Source: Actinomycetes bacterium
Lineage (GTDB): Bacteria; Actinomycetota; Actinomycetes; Mycobacteriales; Mycobacteriaceae
Assembly (NCBI GenBank): GCA_029780675.1
Contig: JAKOYE010000254.1
Span: 1-41,586, forward strand
DNA length: 41,586 nt
Reading direction: 5' to 3'
Shown here: positions 1-7,553 of the stretch, piece by piece
Layout: every line of letters begins with the position of its first letter
Position numbering within the stretch: the stretch's first letter is position 1
Notes under the pieces: model-generated
Databases searched by the model: none
What the model was told of the DNA's origin: nothing
The model's input: the letters and a program-made list of their open reading frames with translations, nothing else
Position numbers and translations under genes: made by a program

Positions 1-1
1 G

Positions 2-409
2 TACTGGTTCGACGGCCGCTTCCCGGCGGCGACGGTCGACGCCGTGATCGCCGCCAACGCCGACGTCGACTTCCCGATCGTCAGCGGGAAGACGATCGCC
101 GGCAACGAATTCTTCCTCGAGCAGTTCCGCCTCGACGGTGCGGTGTGTTTCGAGACCCCCGAGTCGAAGATGTCCTGGCTGCGCTGGGTGCAGAGCAACG
201 GGGTGGCCAACATCGAGATGGAGGGCGCGATGCTGGCCGGCTATCTCAACCACTGGGGGTTCTCGAAGTTCGCGATGATCTGCACGACGCTCCTCAACCG
301 GCTTGAGGGTGACCAGGTGACCGCGACCCCCGAGCACCTGCACAAGTTCAGCGAGGACTCCGGTGTCGCGCTGTTCAACTATCTGAAGTCCAGCCTGCTC
401 GGGAACTAG
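2..409 (+). CDS. Nucleoside phosphorylase, uridine-phosphorylase type (5' end outside window)
   Basis: This is the C-terminal part of a nucleoside phosphorylase; the reading frame is open from base 2 and the start lies before the window. The family splits nucleosides with phosphate into a free base and (deoxy)ribose-1-phosphate in the cytoplasm. The visible part has the Glu-Met-Glu ribose-binding signature (NIEMEGAMLAGYL) and the GNEFFLEQ segment. It is followed 15 bases later by deoC and then a phosphosugar mutase, the order expected for nucleoside breakdown: phosphorylase, mutase, aldolase. Uridine versus purine specificity cannot be settled from this fragment; uridine phosphorylase is my preferred reading because cytidine deaminase, which produces uridine, lies 4 kb away. 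Confidence 0.75.
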   Translation, partial: YWFDGRFPAATVDAVIAANADVDFPIVSGKTIAGNEFFLEQFRLDGAVCFETPESKMSWLRWVQSNGVANIEMEGAMLAGYLNHWGFSKFAMICTTLLNRLEGDQVTATPEHLHKFSEDSGVALFNYLKSSLLGN

Positions 410-424
410 TAAGGAGATCGCGAC

Positions 425-1207
425 GTGAACACCTATCTGCCGGACTACTCGGCTCTGTTCAACCGGGCCAACGAGGCGGTGACCGCGGCCCTCGGTCCGG
501 TTCCCGACGGGGTGGACATCCCCGCGGCGGTGCGCACCGCCGACACGCTCGCCGGCCGGATCGACCACACGCTGCTCAAGCCCGACGCCACCCTGGCCGC
601 GATCGACGTGCTGTGCACCGAGGCGTTGGAGCACAAGTTCGCCTCGGTGTGCGTCAACACCCGCTGGGTCCCGACGGCTGCCGAGCGGCTGTCCGGGTCC
701 GGGGTGATGGTGTGCACCGTCGTGGGGTTCCCGCTGGGGGCCATGACGCGACTGGCCAAAGCCGAGGAGGCCCGCATCACGGTCGCCGAGGGTGCCGATG
801 AGGTCGACATGGTGATCGACATCGGCGGCCTGCTGTCCGCCGACTACGCGGCCGTGTACGACGACATCCTCGGTGTGGTCGCCGCCGCCAGGCCGGCTCC
901 GGTGAAGGTGATCCTGGAAACCAGCATGCTCGACGACCAGCAGAAGGCGATCGCCTGTCTGATCGCGGCGCGAACCGGCGCGGCCTATGTGAAGACCTCC
1001 ACCGGATTCGGTGGCGGCGGGGCCAACGCCCATGACATCGCTCTGATGCGCGCCATGGTCGGGGATGCGTTGGGCGTCAAGGCATCCGGTGCCGTTCGCA
1101 GCCGGCAGGACGCCCACGCGATGCTCAAGGCCGGCGCCGACAGGATCGGGGCGTCGGCCTCGGTGGCGATCGTCGCCGGCACCGAGTCCGGTTCGGACGG
1201 TTACTGA
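425..1207 (+). CDS. deoC: Deoxyribose-phosphate aldolase
   Basis: A 260-residue aldolase that cleaves 2-deoxyribose-5-phosphate to glyceraldehyde-3-phosphate and acetaldehyde, the last step of deoxynucleoside use. The Schiff-base lysine is K190 in VKTSTGF. The second active-site lysine is K219 in KASGAVRS, and IDHTLLKPDAT lies near residues 46-56. Length and motifs fit the long, E. coli-like DeoC class. The GTG start is supported by AAGGAG at 411-416, eight bases upstream. It lies 15 bases after the nucleoside phosphorylase stop and two bases before the mutase start, so the three genes are likely one operon. Confidence 0.95.
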   Translation: MNTYLPDYSALFNRANEAVTAALGPVPDGVDIPAAVRTADTLAGRIDHTLLKPDATLAAIDVLCTEALEHKFASVCVNTRWVPTAAERLSGSGVMVCTVVGFPLGAMTRLAKAEEARITVAEGADEVDMVIDIGGLLSADYAAVYDDILGVVAAARPAPVKVILETSMLDDQQKAIACLIAARTGAAYVKTSTGFGGGGANAHDIALMRAMVGDALGVKASGAVRSRQDAHAMLKAGADRIGASASVAIVAGTESGSDGY

Positions 1208-1209
1208 GC

Positions 1210-2892
1210 ATGACCGACGCGGCGCTGCTACAGACCGCGCGGGCCTGGCTGGCCGACGATCCCGACCCCGGCACCGCCGCGGAACTGTCGGCGCTGCTGG
1301 CTGATGTCGAGGCCGGAAACCCCGCGGCCGCAGCCGAACTGGCCGATGCGTTCGACGGCACCCTGCAGTTCGGCACCGCGGGGTTGCGCGGCCGGCTGGG
1401 TCCGGGCAGCAACCGGATGAACCGGGTGGTGGTGTCCCGCGCGGCCGCCGGGCTCGCCGCCTACCTCAAGGCCGCCAACCATGTGGTGGCAGAAGCGGAC
1501 ACGGGACGGCGTCTCAGCATCGTGATCGGCTACGACGCCCGGCGCAACTCCGATGTCTTCGCCCGTGACACCGCCCGGATCATGGCCGGTGCCGGGATCA
1601 CCGCGATGGTGCTGCCCTCGGCGTTACCGACCCCGGTCCTGGCCTTCGCGATCCGGGAACTGGGTTGCACCGCCGGGGTGATGGTGACCGCCTCCCACAA
1701 TCCGCCCGATGACAACGGCTACAAGGTGTACCTCGGGGACGGCAGCCAGATCGTGTCGCCGGCCGATGCGGAGATCTCCGCGTGCATCGCCGCCGTCGGC
1801 CCGGTCGCCGAGATCCCGCAGTCCGACGATGTCCAGGTCCTGGACGGGGCGGTGCTGGATGCCTATGTGGCTCGGGCAGTTTCGCTGCTCGCCGACGGCC
1901 CGCGCGAGGTGACCGCCGTCTACACAGCCATGCACGGCGTGGGCGGCGAGGTCTTCATGCGGGTCGTCGACCGTGCCGGATTCGTCGCGCCCTCGAAAGT
2001 GGCCGCGCAGTTCGCCCCGGACGGGCGGTTCCCGACGGTGAGTTTCCCCAACCCGGAGGAACCGGGCGCGATGGACCTGGCACTCGCCGAGGCGCGGGCG
2101 GCCGGCGCGGATGTGATCATCGCCAACGATCCCGACGCCGACCGGTGCGCGGCCGGGATCCGTCACGACGGCGAGTACCGGATGCTCACCGGCGACGAGG
2201 TGGGCAGCCTGCTGGGCTGGTGGATCGCCGAACGCGGTCGCCGCAGTGGCCGTCCCGCCCGCGGCGTCTACGCCCAGTCCGTGGTGTCCGGAACCCTGCT
2301 GGAGCGCATCGCCACCGACGCCGGTCTGGGTTATGCCACCACGCTGACCGGGTTCAAGTGGATCTCGCGGGTGCCCGATCTGCGGTTCGGCTACGAAGAG
2401 GCACTCGGTTACTGCGTGGATCCCGACGCGGTCAAGGACAAGGACGGCATCACCGCATCACTGCTGATGCTGGAGATGGTCGCGGCGCTCAAAGCCGAAG
2501 GCCGCGGGCCGCAGGACGTCCTCGACGACCTGGCCCGCCGGTTCGGTCTGTATGCCACCGGCCAGCTCTCGGTCCGGGTCGCCGACGTCAGCCTGATCGC
2601 CGACGCGATGTCGCGGCTGCGCGCCGACCCGCCCACCGCTCTCGGCGGGCGTGCCGTGCTGCGTCTCGACGATCTGGAGCAGGGTGTGGACGGTCTGCCG
2701 CCCACCGACGGTCTGCGTTTTACGTTGGCCGACGCCCGGGTGATCGTGCGTCCCAGCGGCACCGAGCCGAAGCTGAAGTGCTACCTGCAGGTGGTCATCC
2801 CGGTCACCGGCGATATCGCCGGCAGCCGGGTGGCGGCCGTGTCGGCACTGCAGGAACTGCGCGACGGGATCGGCGCCGCACTGGCCCTGTAG
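1210..2892 (+). CDS. Phosphohexomutase/phosphopentomutase (alpha-D-phosphohexomutase family)
   Basis: A 560-residue alpha-D-phosphohexomutase-superfamily enzyme, which moves phosphate between C1 and another position of a sugar phosphate. The phosphoserine loop is TASHNPPDDNGYK with S162. The metal-binding loop DPDADR lies near residue 307, the sugar loop is GYEEALGY, and the phosphate-binding loop RPSGTEPKLK is near the C-terminus. It resembles M. tuberculosis PmmB (Rv3308), which I recall lying beside a purine nucleoside phosphorylase. Coming right after deoC, it probably converts (deoxy)ribose-1-phosphate to the 5-phosphate; that is inferred from context, and phosphomannomutase or phosphoglucomutase activity is the alternative. 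It converges with the MFS gene with an 8-base gap. Confidence 0.88.
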   Translation: MTDAALLQTARAWLADDPDPGTAAELSALLADVEAGNPAAAAELADAFDGTLQFGTAGLRGRLGPGSNRMNRVVVSRAAAGLAAYLKAANHVVAEADTGRRLSIVIGYDARRNSDVFARDTARIMAGAGITAMVLPSALPTPVLAFAIRELGCTAGVMVTASHNPPDDNGYKVYLGDGSQIVSPADAEISACIAAVGPVAEIPQSDDVQVLDGAVLDAYVARAVSLLADGPREVTAVYTAMHGVGGEVFMRVVDRAGFVAPSKVAAQFAPDGRFPTVSFPNPEEPGAMDLALAEARAAGADVIIANDPDADRCAAGIRHDGEYRMLTGDEVGSLLGWWIAERGRRSGRPARGVYAQSVVSGTLLERIATDAGLGYATTLTGFKWISRVPDLRFGYEEALGYCVDPDAVKDKDGITASLLMLEMVAALKAEGRGPQDVLDDLARRFGLYATGQLSVRVADVSLIADAMSRLRADPPTALGGRAVLRLDDLEQGVDGLPPTDGLRFTLADARVIVRPSGTEPKLKCYLQVVIPVTGDIAGSRVAAVSALQELRDGIGAALAL

Positions 2893-2900
2893 CGGTCGGA

Positions 2901-4496
2901 TCAGACCTGCGCCGCGTGGGTCATCTCGATGTGGTCCGGGGTGCGCCGGCGCCCGATGACGACCCAGGCGAACACCGCACCGGCGAGGGCGACGGCGGCG
3001 AGCACCAGCATCGACGTGGTGATGGCCCCGGAGGTGGCGCTGACGACGGCCTGTTTGACGGCGTCCACCGAGTCCTGCGGCAGTCCGGCCAGGATGGCGT
3101 CGGCCCGGGTCATGTCGCCGTCCTGGATCGCGTCGGCGTACTCGGTGGCCACGTCGCGCAGCTCGGTCCGCAGGCCGAGTCCCGGCACCACCTTCGACGC
3201 GGTCAGGGTGCCGATCACCGAGGTCGCCAGCGCGACGCCGAGGGCGGCGGGGATGTTGAACGTCATCTGCATGAGGCCCGAACCCATGCCCGCGCGCTTG
3301 GCGTCCACCGCCGTCATGCCGGCGGTGTTGCAGGCGGGCAGGGCGATACCGACACCGATGCCCATCAGTGCCAACGGGATCACCATCTGCCCCAGGGAGG
3401 TCGCCGGGCCGAAGGCGAAGCCGATCCACGCCAGGGCGACGGCCTGCATCAGCAGGGCCACGGTGATCGGCAGTCCGGGGCCGACCTTGTCCACCCAGCG
3501 TCCGGCCGGCGGTTCGAACACCATGCAGATGCCGGTGGTGATTACGATCGCCCAACTGGCCTTGGCGGGGGAGTAGTCGAGCACGTTGATGAAGAACAGC
3601 GAGCCGATGAAGGTCAGGAACGGGATGTAGACGAAGCCGACCGCGCTCTCGGCGAAGAAGCCACCGGAGAACAGCCTCTCCCTCCACAACCGGAAGTCCA
3701 CCAGCGGATGGGCGATGCGCGTTTCGGCGACGGCGAACAGGGCGAGCAGGCCCAGACCGCCCGCCAGCGGACCCCAGGTGGACGCGGCGGACCAACTCGA
3801 CGACGAGTTCTGCAGGCCCAGGGTGATCAGGGTGATTCCGGCGCCGCCGAGCAGGAGACCGAGCCAGTCATAGCTGCCGCCGGCCAGCACGCTCTTGTAG
3901 CCGCGGGTGGCGGCCAGGGTGACGACGATGACCAGCGCGGTCAGTGGGACCGCGACCCAGAACACCCACCGCCAACTGGCGATGTCCATCATCCAGGCGG
4001 CGAACAGCGGCCCCACCAGCAGCCCGAAGCCGTGTGCGAAACCCCACACGCCCACGGCGAAGCCGCGTTGCGCCAACGGAAACGAGTTCACCACGATCGA
4101 CAGCGTCGCCGGCGCCGAGATACCGATGCCGATGCCCTGGATCGCCCGGCCGCCGATCAGCAGCGGTCCGCCCATCGCGACTGCGGCAATCACCAGGCCC
4201 GCGCCGAAAATCACGAAGCCGATGACGATCAGCTTGACCTCGCCGACCAGGTCACCCATCCGCCCGCCGGCGACGAGGGCGGCGCCGAACGCGAGGCTGT
4301 AGGCGGTGATGGTCCAGGTCTGCGCCGAGAGGCCCAGACCGAGGTCTTCCTTGATGGTCGGCAGCGCCGGGCCGATCACCGTGCTGAACATCTGGGCGAT
4401 CAGCGCCCCGAAGCCCATCGCGGCCAGGATCGCCCAGGCCGCCTTGCTCGCCTTCTGGTCGCCGCGGAGGGCACTGGCGGCACTGTCAGATGTCAC
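2901..4496 (-). CDS. MFS transporter, DHA2 (14-TM drug/H+ antiporter) type
   Basis: A 531-residue membrane protein with about 14 hydrophobic segments. It has the loop GGRMGDLVGEVKLIVIG after TM2 and GGRAIQGIGIGISAP in TM4/5, typical of EmrB/QacA-like proton-driven exporters. The open frame runs 80 codons further upstream, but the likely start is the GTG at 4496-4494, which overlaps the cdd stop as GTGA. The extended N-terminus would only be the cdd gene read in another frame. Translational coupling to cytidine deaminase suggests a substrate linked to nucleosides or analogues. That is inference; the family predicts only efflux of small, often toxic, compounds. Confidence 0.88.
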   Translation of the reverse strand: MTSDSAASALRGDQKASKAAWAILAAMGFGALIAQMFSTVIGPALPTIKEDLGLGLSAQTWTITAYSLAFGAALVAGGRMGDLVGEVKLIVIGFVIFGAGLVIAAVAMGGPLLIGGRAIQGIGIGISAPATLSIVVNSFPLAQRGFAVGVWGFAHGFGLLVGPLFAAWMMDIASWRWVFWVAVPLTALVIVVTLAATRGYKSVLAGGSYDWLGLLLGGAGITLITLGLQNSSSSWSAASTWGPLAGGLGLLALFAVAETRIAHPLVDFRLWRERLFSGGFFAESAVGFVYIPFLTFIGSLFFINVLDYSPAKASWAIVITTGICMVFEPPAGRWVDKVGPGLPITVALLMQAVALAWIGFAFGPATSLGQMVIPLALMGIGVGIALPACNTAGMTAVDAKRAGMGSGLMQMTFNIPAALGVALATSVIGTLTASKVVPGLGLRTELRDVATEYADAIQDGDMTRADAILAGLPQDSVDAVKQAVVSATSGAITTSMLVLAAVALAGAVFAWVVIGRRRTPDHIEMTHAAQV

Positions 4497-4912
4497 GAGT
4501 CGGACGTCCTCTCCACGAGATCCCAGGGGCCGAATGCCTGCGGAAGGATCTGGGCCATCGTCTGAACCCCCTGCGGGGTCATCACCGCCAGGTCCGGGCC
4601 GCCGTGCTCGTAGAGCAACTGACGGCAGCGACCACACGGCATCAGCGCGTCCCCGTTGCCGTCGACGCAGTAGACGGCGGTCAGCCGACCGCCCCCGGTC
4701 GCATAGAGCGCGGACACCATCGAGCATTCGGCGCACAACGTCAGGCCGTAGGAGGCGTTCTCGACATTCGCCCCGGAGACCATCCGTCCGTCGTCGACGA
4801 ACCCCGCAACCCCTACCGGGAACTTCGAGTAGGGCGAATACGAGTGGGAGGCAGCCGCAATCGCGGCCTCCCGGAGCGTCCCCCAGTCGACCTCACCGGT
4901 ATCCACACCCAT
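4493..4912 (-). CDS. cdd: Cytidine deaminase
   Basis: A 139-residue zinc enzyme that deaminates cytidine and deoxycytidine to uridine and deoxyuridine, normally as a cytoplasmic tetramer. Zinc ligands and the catalytic Glu are visible: C60-A-E62 and PCGRC with C93 and C96. ASHSYSPYSKFPVG and GANVENASYG are the usual substrate-binding segments. AGGTCAGG lies just upstream of the ATG. The stop overlaps the MFS start by GTGA, so the two genes are co-translated. Its product uridine is the expected substrate of the phosphorylase at the start of the window, although the two genes lie on opposite strands. Confidence 0.95.
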   Translation of the reverse strand: MGVDTGEVDWGTLREAAIAAASHSYSPYSKFPVGVAGFVDDGRMVSGANVENASYGLTLCAECSMVSALYATGGGRLTAVYCVDGNGDALMPCGRCRQLLYEHGGPDLAVMTPQGVQTMAQILPQAFGPWDLVERTSDS

Positions 4913-5004
4913 GTTGACCTGACCTTCCGCGGCGCCGACGGCGCCAACCTAGCACCGGGGCAGGGCCGGCGAGGGCAAAAACCGGGTCAGCGGGTGGTGG
5001 GCGG

Positions 5005-5520
5005 TCAGGTGATTTCGGTGCCGTCCGTGCCCGGATCGGCAGGGACGGCGGTGAGCGGGATGTAGACGGTGCCCTGGCAGTCGCCGTCGCCGATATTGGT
5101 GCCGAACGTGCCCTTCAGGGATCCGTCGGACTGCGGGCTGTAGTTCGTGACCGAACTGGCGGTGTCGTAGGTGATGGTGCGGTCCGGCAGCAGGCAGTCC
5201 CAGCGCCAGCTTTCCGAGCGTGTCCACTGAGTGCCGTTCCAGGTGAAGGACGTGGTCTTCGGAACATTGTCTTTCGGGGTGGGGCCGTCGACCACCGAGG
5301 CGGTGCATGTTCCCGACGAGCAGTCGGTGGCGAACTTGTACCAGGCGGTGTAGGCCTCCTCGCGTTGGGAGGCGGCGGCGCTGGTACCCGTCTTCTGGTC
5401 GGTGTGGAAGGTCACCTCGTACCAGCCGTCCCACTGGGGTGCCGGATCAGCGGATGCGTACGGTGCGGTCAGCAGCGACGCGGCGGAAGCCAAGGCGGCC
5501 GCCGCGTGCCACCGGGTCAT
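5005..5520 (-). CDS. Exported protein of unknown function
   Basis: I do not recognise a family with confidence. The 171-residue product starts MTRWHAAAALASAASLL and has a classic Sec signal peptide ending near PYASA-DP. The mature part is rich in Trp, Thr and Ser, looks beta-rich, and has paired cysteines (DCSSGTC, WDC, DGDC) that could form disulfides outside the cell. The frame is open upstream to 5919, but the ATG at 5520-5518 overlaps the lipoprotein stop as ATGA and directly precedes the signal peptide, so it is preferred. This points to co-translation and a shared extracytoplasmic role with the lipoprotein. Confidence 0.8.
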   Translation of the reverse strand: MTRWHAAAALASAASLLTAPYASADPAPQWDGWYEVTFHTDQKTGTSAAASQREEAYTAWYKFATDCSSGTCTASVVDGPTPKDNVPKTTSFTWNGTQWTRSESWRWDCLLPDRTITYDTASSVTNYSPQSDGSLKGTFGTNIGDGDCQGTVYIPLTAVPADPGTDGTEIT

Positions 5521-5813
5521 CGAATGCACACTCCGTTGACGATGCTCCTGCAGTTGCCGCCGGGTTGGGTCGGGTTGATCGAGGGCGAGAAGGAGTTGCC
5601 CCCGCCCGGGGACAGTGCCTTCTCGGTACCGGAAACCGTGGGCGGTGCAGACGATGTGGTCGACGGTGCCGAGGTTGTCGACGACGGCGTGGTGGTGGTC
5701 GTGGGCTCCTCTTTGGTGCTGCTGCACCCCGCGGTGAGCGTGCCCATCGTCACGATTGCCGCCGTAGCCCCGGCCAGTGCCAGCCGCCTCATCATCGAAA
5801 CGTTGCGCATCAT
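5517..5813 (-). CDS. Small Thr/Ser-rich lipoprotein
   Basis: A 98-residue precursor with an N-terminal hydrophobic stretch and the lipobox LTAGC-SS, so it should be lipid-anchored on the outer face of the membrane. After the Cys comes a low-complexity Thr/Ser/Pro linker (about residues 34-60), a common site of mycobacterial O-mannosylation. A short C-terminal tail follows with two Cys residues (NCRSIVNGVCIR) that may pair. CAGGTGAG precedes the ATG pair at 5813/5810. The stop overlaps the next gene by ATGA. No enzymatic domain is visible; it may serve as an anchor or partner for the exported protein encoded downstream. Confidence 0.8.
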   Translation of the reverse strand: MMRNVSMMRRLALAGATAAIVTMGTLTAGCSSTKEEPTTTTTPSSTTSAPSTTSSAPPTVSGTEKALSPGGGNSFSPSINPTQPGGNCRSIVNGVCIR

Positions 5814-5884
5814 TTCTCACCTGCTTCCGGGTGCCGGCCGGGTGCCGGAAATTCCCCTCGCCGAAGAGCGTAGTACCGCAGACC

Positions 5885-6085
5885 TCAGGGTGCGATAAAG
5901 CCTTCCCGCTTGTGGGCACCGTCGCAGAACGGCTTTTTGGCCGAGTGGCCGCACCGGCAGAGGTAGCTCTTGCTGGTTTCTTTCACCAGTGATCCGTCCG
6001 CGGCGAGGATTTCCACCTCGCCGACGACCTCATAGGGGCCGTCGGTCAGCGATGTGATGGTGATCTTGGAGGGTGTGCCGCTCAT
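5885..6085 (-). CDS. CDGSH-type iron-sulfur protein
   Basis: A 66-residue protein carrying one CDGSH zinc-finger-like motif, CRCGHSAKKPFCDGAH, which in this family binds a redox-active 2Fe-2S cluster through three Cys and one His. The N-terminal 40 residues form the strand-rich extension seen in short bacterial versions. It has no signal peptide, so it is cytoplasmic. It lies 31 bases after the purine permease stop on the same strand and may be read through from it. The physiological role of small bacterial CDGSH proteins is mostly unknown; electron or cluster transfer is the family expectation. Confidence 0.9.
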   Translation of the reverse strand: MSGTPSKITITSLTDGPYEVVGEVEILAADGSLVKETSKSYLCRCGHSAKKPFCDGAHKREGFIAP

Positions 6086-6116
6086 AACCGGCGATTCTGC
6101 CCCAGGCCCGGCGCGG

Positions 6117-7529
6117 TCACACCCCCAACAGCATCTCGATCTCGGTACGGGCGAAGTACAGCAGGAATCCCCCCGCCACGATCCACAGCAGCGGGCTGAT
6201 CTCGCGGCCGCGGCCCGCGGCGGTGCGCACCACCACCCAACTGATGAAACCGGCCCCGATGCCGTTGGCGATCGAGTAGGTCAGCGGCATCACGGCGACG
6301 GTGAGCACCACCGGTAGCCCGACCGAGAAGTCCGAGATGTCGACATGGCGCAGGTGGGACACCATCATGGCGCCGACGATCACCAGGGCTGCGGCGGCGA
6401 CCTCCGTCGGCACGATCGAGGCCAGCGGTGTCACGAACATCGCGGCCAGGAACAGCGCGCCGGTGACGATGTTGGCCAGCCCGGTGCGCGCGCCCTCACC
6501 GATCCCGGCACCGGATTCGACGAACACCGTGTTCGACGACGCCGACGCCGCGCCGCCGATCACCGCCCCGGCTCCCTCCACCACCAGCGCGGCGGGAAGA
6601 CGCGGGAAGTTTCCTTTGTCGTCGGCCAACCCGGCCTCCCGGGACAGGCCGGTGAGCGTTCCCAGCGCGTCGAAGAAGTTCGCGAACACGAGGGTGAAGA
6701 TCAGTGCCGTCGCGGCGAGGGTGCCGATCCGGCTGAAGCTGTCGAAGCTGACATCGCCGAGCAGTGACAGATCGGGAAGCGCGAACGGCGAACCGGTCAG
6801 TTCGGGAACGGAGAGTTTCCAGCCGCCGGGGCGTTCGGTTGCCGGCCCGAGGTGCCAGATGGCCTCGACGATCACCGCGAGCGCCGTCCCGGTCAACAAT
6901 CCGAGCAGGATCGCGCCTCGCACCTTGCGGGCCACCAGGACTCCGGTGAGCAGCAGGGTGATGACGAAGATCGCGGTGGGGAGGCTGGTGATCGACCCCT
7001 TGCCCTCGTCGCCGAGGCCGACGGGCGGGGAGCCCACGCCGGTGCTGGACACGAAACCGGCATCGACGAGCCCGATGAAGAGGATGAACAGCCCGATACC
7101 GGCGGTGATCGCAATCTTCAACTGCATCGGTACTGCGTCGAACACCAGGCGCCGCAGGCCGGAGACGGCGAGGGCGACGATGATCAGGCCGTTGATCACC
7201 ACCAGTCCCATGGCCTCCGGCCAGCTGACGACGCCGACCACCGAGGTGGCCAGGAAGGAGTTGATGCCGAGCCCGGCGGCGAAGGCGAACGGCAGCCGGG
7301 TGATCAGACCGAACAGCACCGTCATCACGGCCGCGACCAGCGCGGTCACCGCAGACACCGCCGCGAACTGCAGTTTGTGGCCCTCGACGTCCGCCGATCC
7401 GGACAGGATGATCGGGTTCAGCACGATAATGTAGGCCATCGCGATGAAGGTCACCAGACCGCCGCGGGCCTCGGCCCCGATGCTCGAGCCGCGCGCGGAG
7501 ATCTCGAAGAAGCGGTCCAGGCGATTCAC
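6117..7529 (-). CDS. NCS2 family purine permease (AzgA/PbuG-like)
   Basis: A 470-residue inner-membrane permease with about 12-14 hydrophobic segments. The N-terminus (ARGGLVTFIAMAYIIVLNP) is the hallmark of the AzgA-like adenine/guanine/hypoxanthine branch. A second conserved segment, SASSNTVFVESGAGIGEGARTG, carries the purine-site residues. It probably imports purine bases by proton symport. The GTG start at 7529 is set by a TAAGGT -10 element seven bases upstream, so the mRNA probably begins at the start codon. With deoC, cdd and a nucleoside phosphorylase within 7 kb it fits a salvage neighbourhood, though it has its own promoter. Confidence 0.88.
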   Translation of the reverse strand: MNRLDRFFEISARGSSIGAEARGGLVTFIAMAYIIVLNPIILSGSADVEGHKLQFAAVSAVTALVAAVMTVLFGLITRLPFAFAAGLGINSFLATSVVGVVSWPEAMGLVVINGLIIVALAVSGLRRLVFDAVPMQLKIAITAGIGLFILFIGLVDAGFVSSTGVGSPPVGLGDEGKGSITSLPTAIFVITLLLTGVLVARKVRGAILLGLLTGTALAVIVEAIWHLGPATERPGGWKLSVPELTGSPFALPDLSLLGDVSFDSFSRIGTLAATALIFTLVFANFFDALGTLTGLSREAGLADDKGNFPRLPAALVVEGAGAVIGGAASASSNTVFVESGAGIGEGARTGLANIVTGALFLAAMFVTPLASIVPTEVAAAALVIVGAMMVSHLRHVDISDFSVGLPVVLTVAVMPLTYSIANGIGAGFISWVVVRTAAGRGREISPLLWIVAGGFLLYFARTEIEMLLGV

Positions 7530-7536
7530 GTCTGGA

Positions 7537-7542
7537 ACCTTA
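7537..7542 (-). promoter_or_regulatory. -10 element of leaderless promoter, purine permease
   Basis: On the minus strand the hexamer is TAAGGT (TANNNT), seven bases before the GTG start at 7529. That spacing puts transcription start at the first base of the codon. No Shine-Dalgarno sequence is seen. Confidence 0.5.
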
Positions 7543-7553
7543 AGTGGTTGGCG

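Noticed and set aside
1782..4565. 927-codon open frame on the + strand across the mutase, MFS and cdd genes
   Set aside because: Overlaps three recognised genes in other frames; Arg-rich without any domain.
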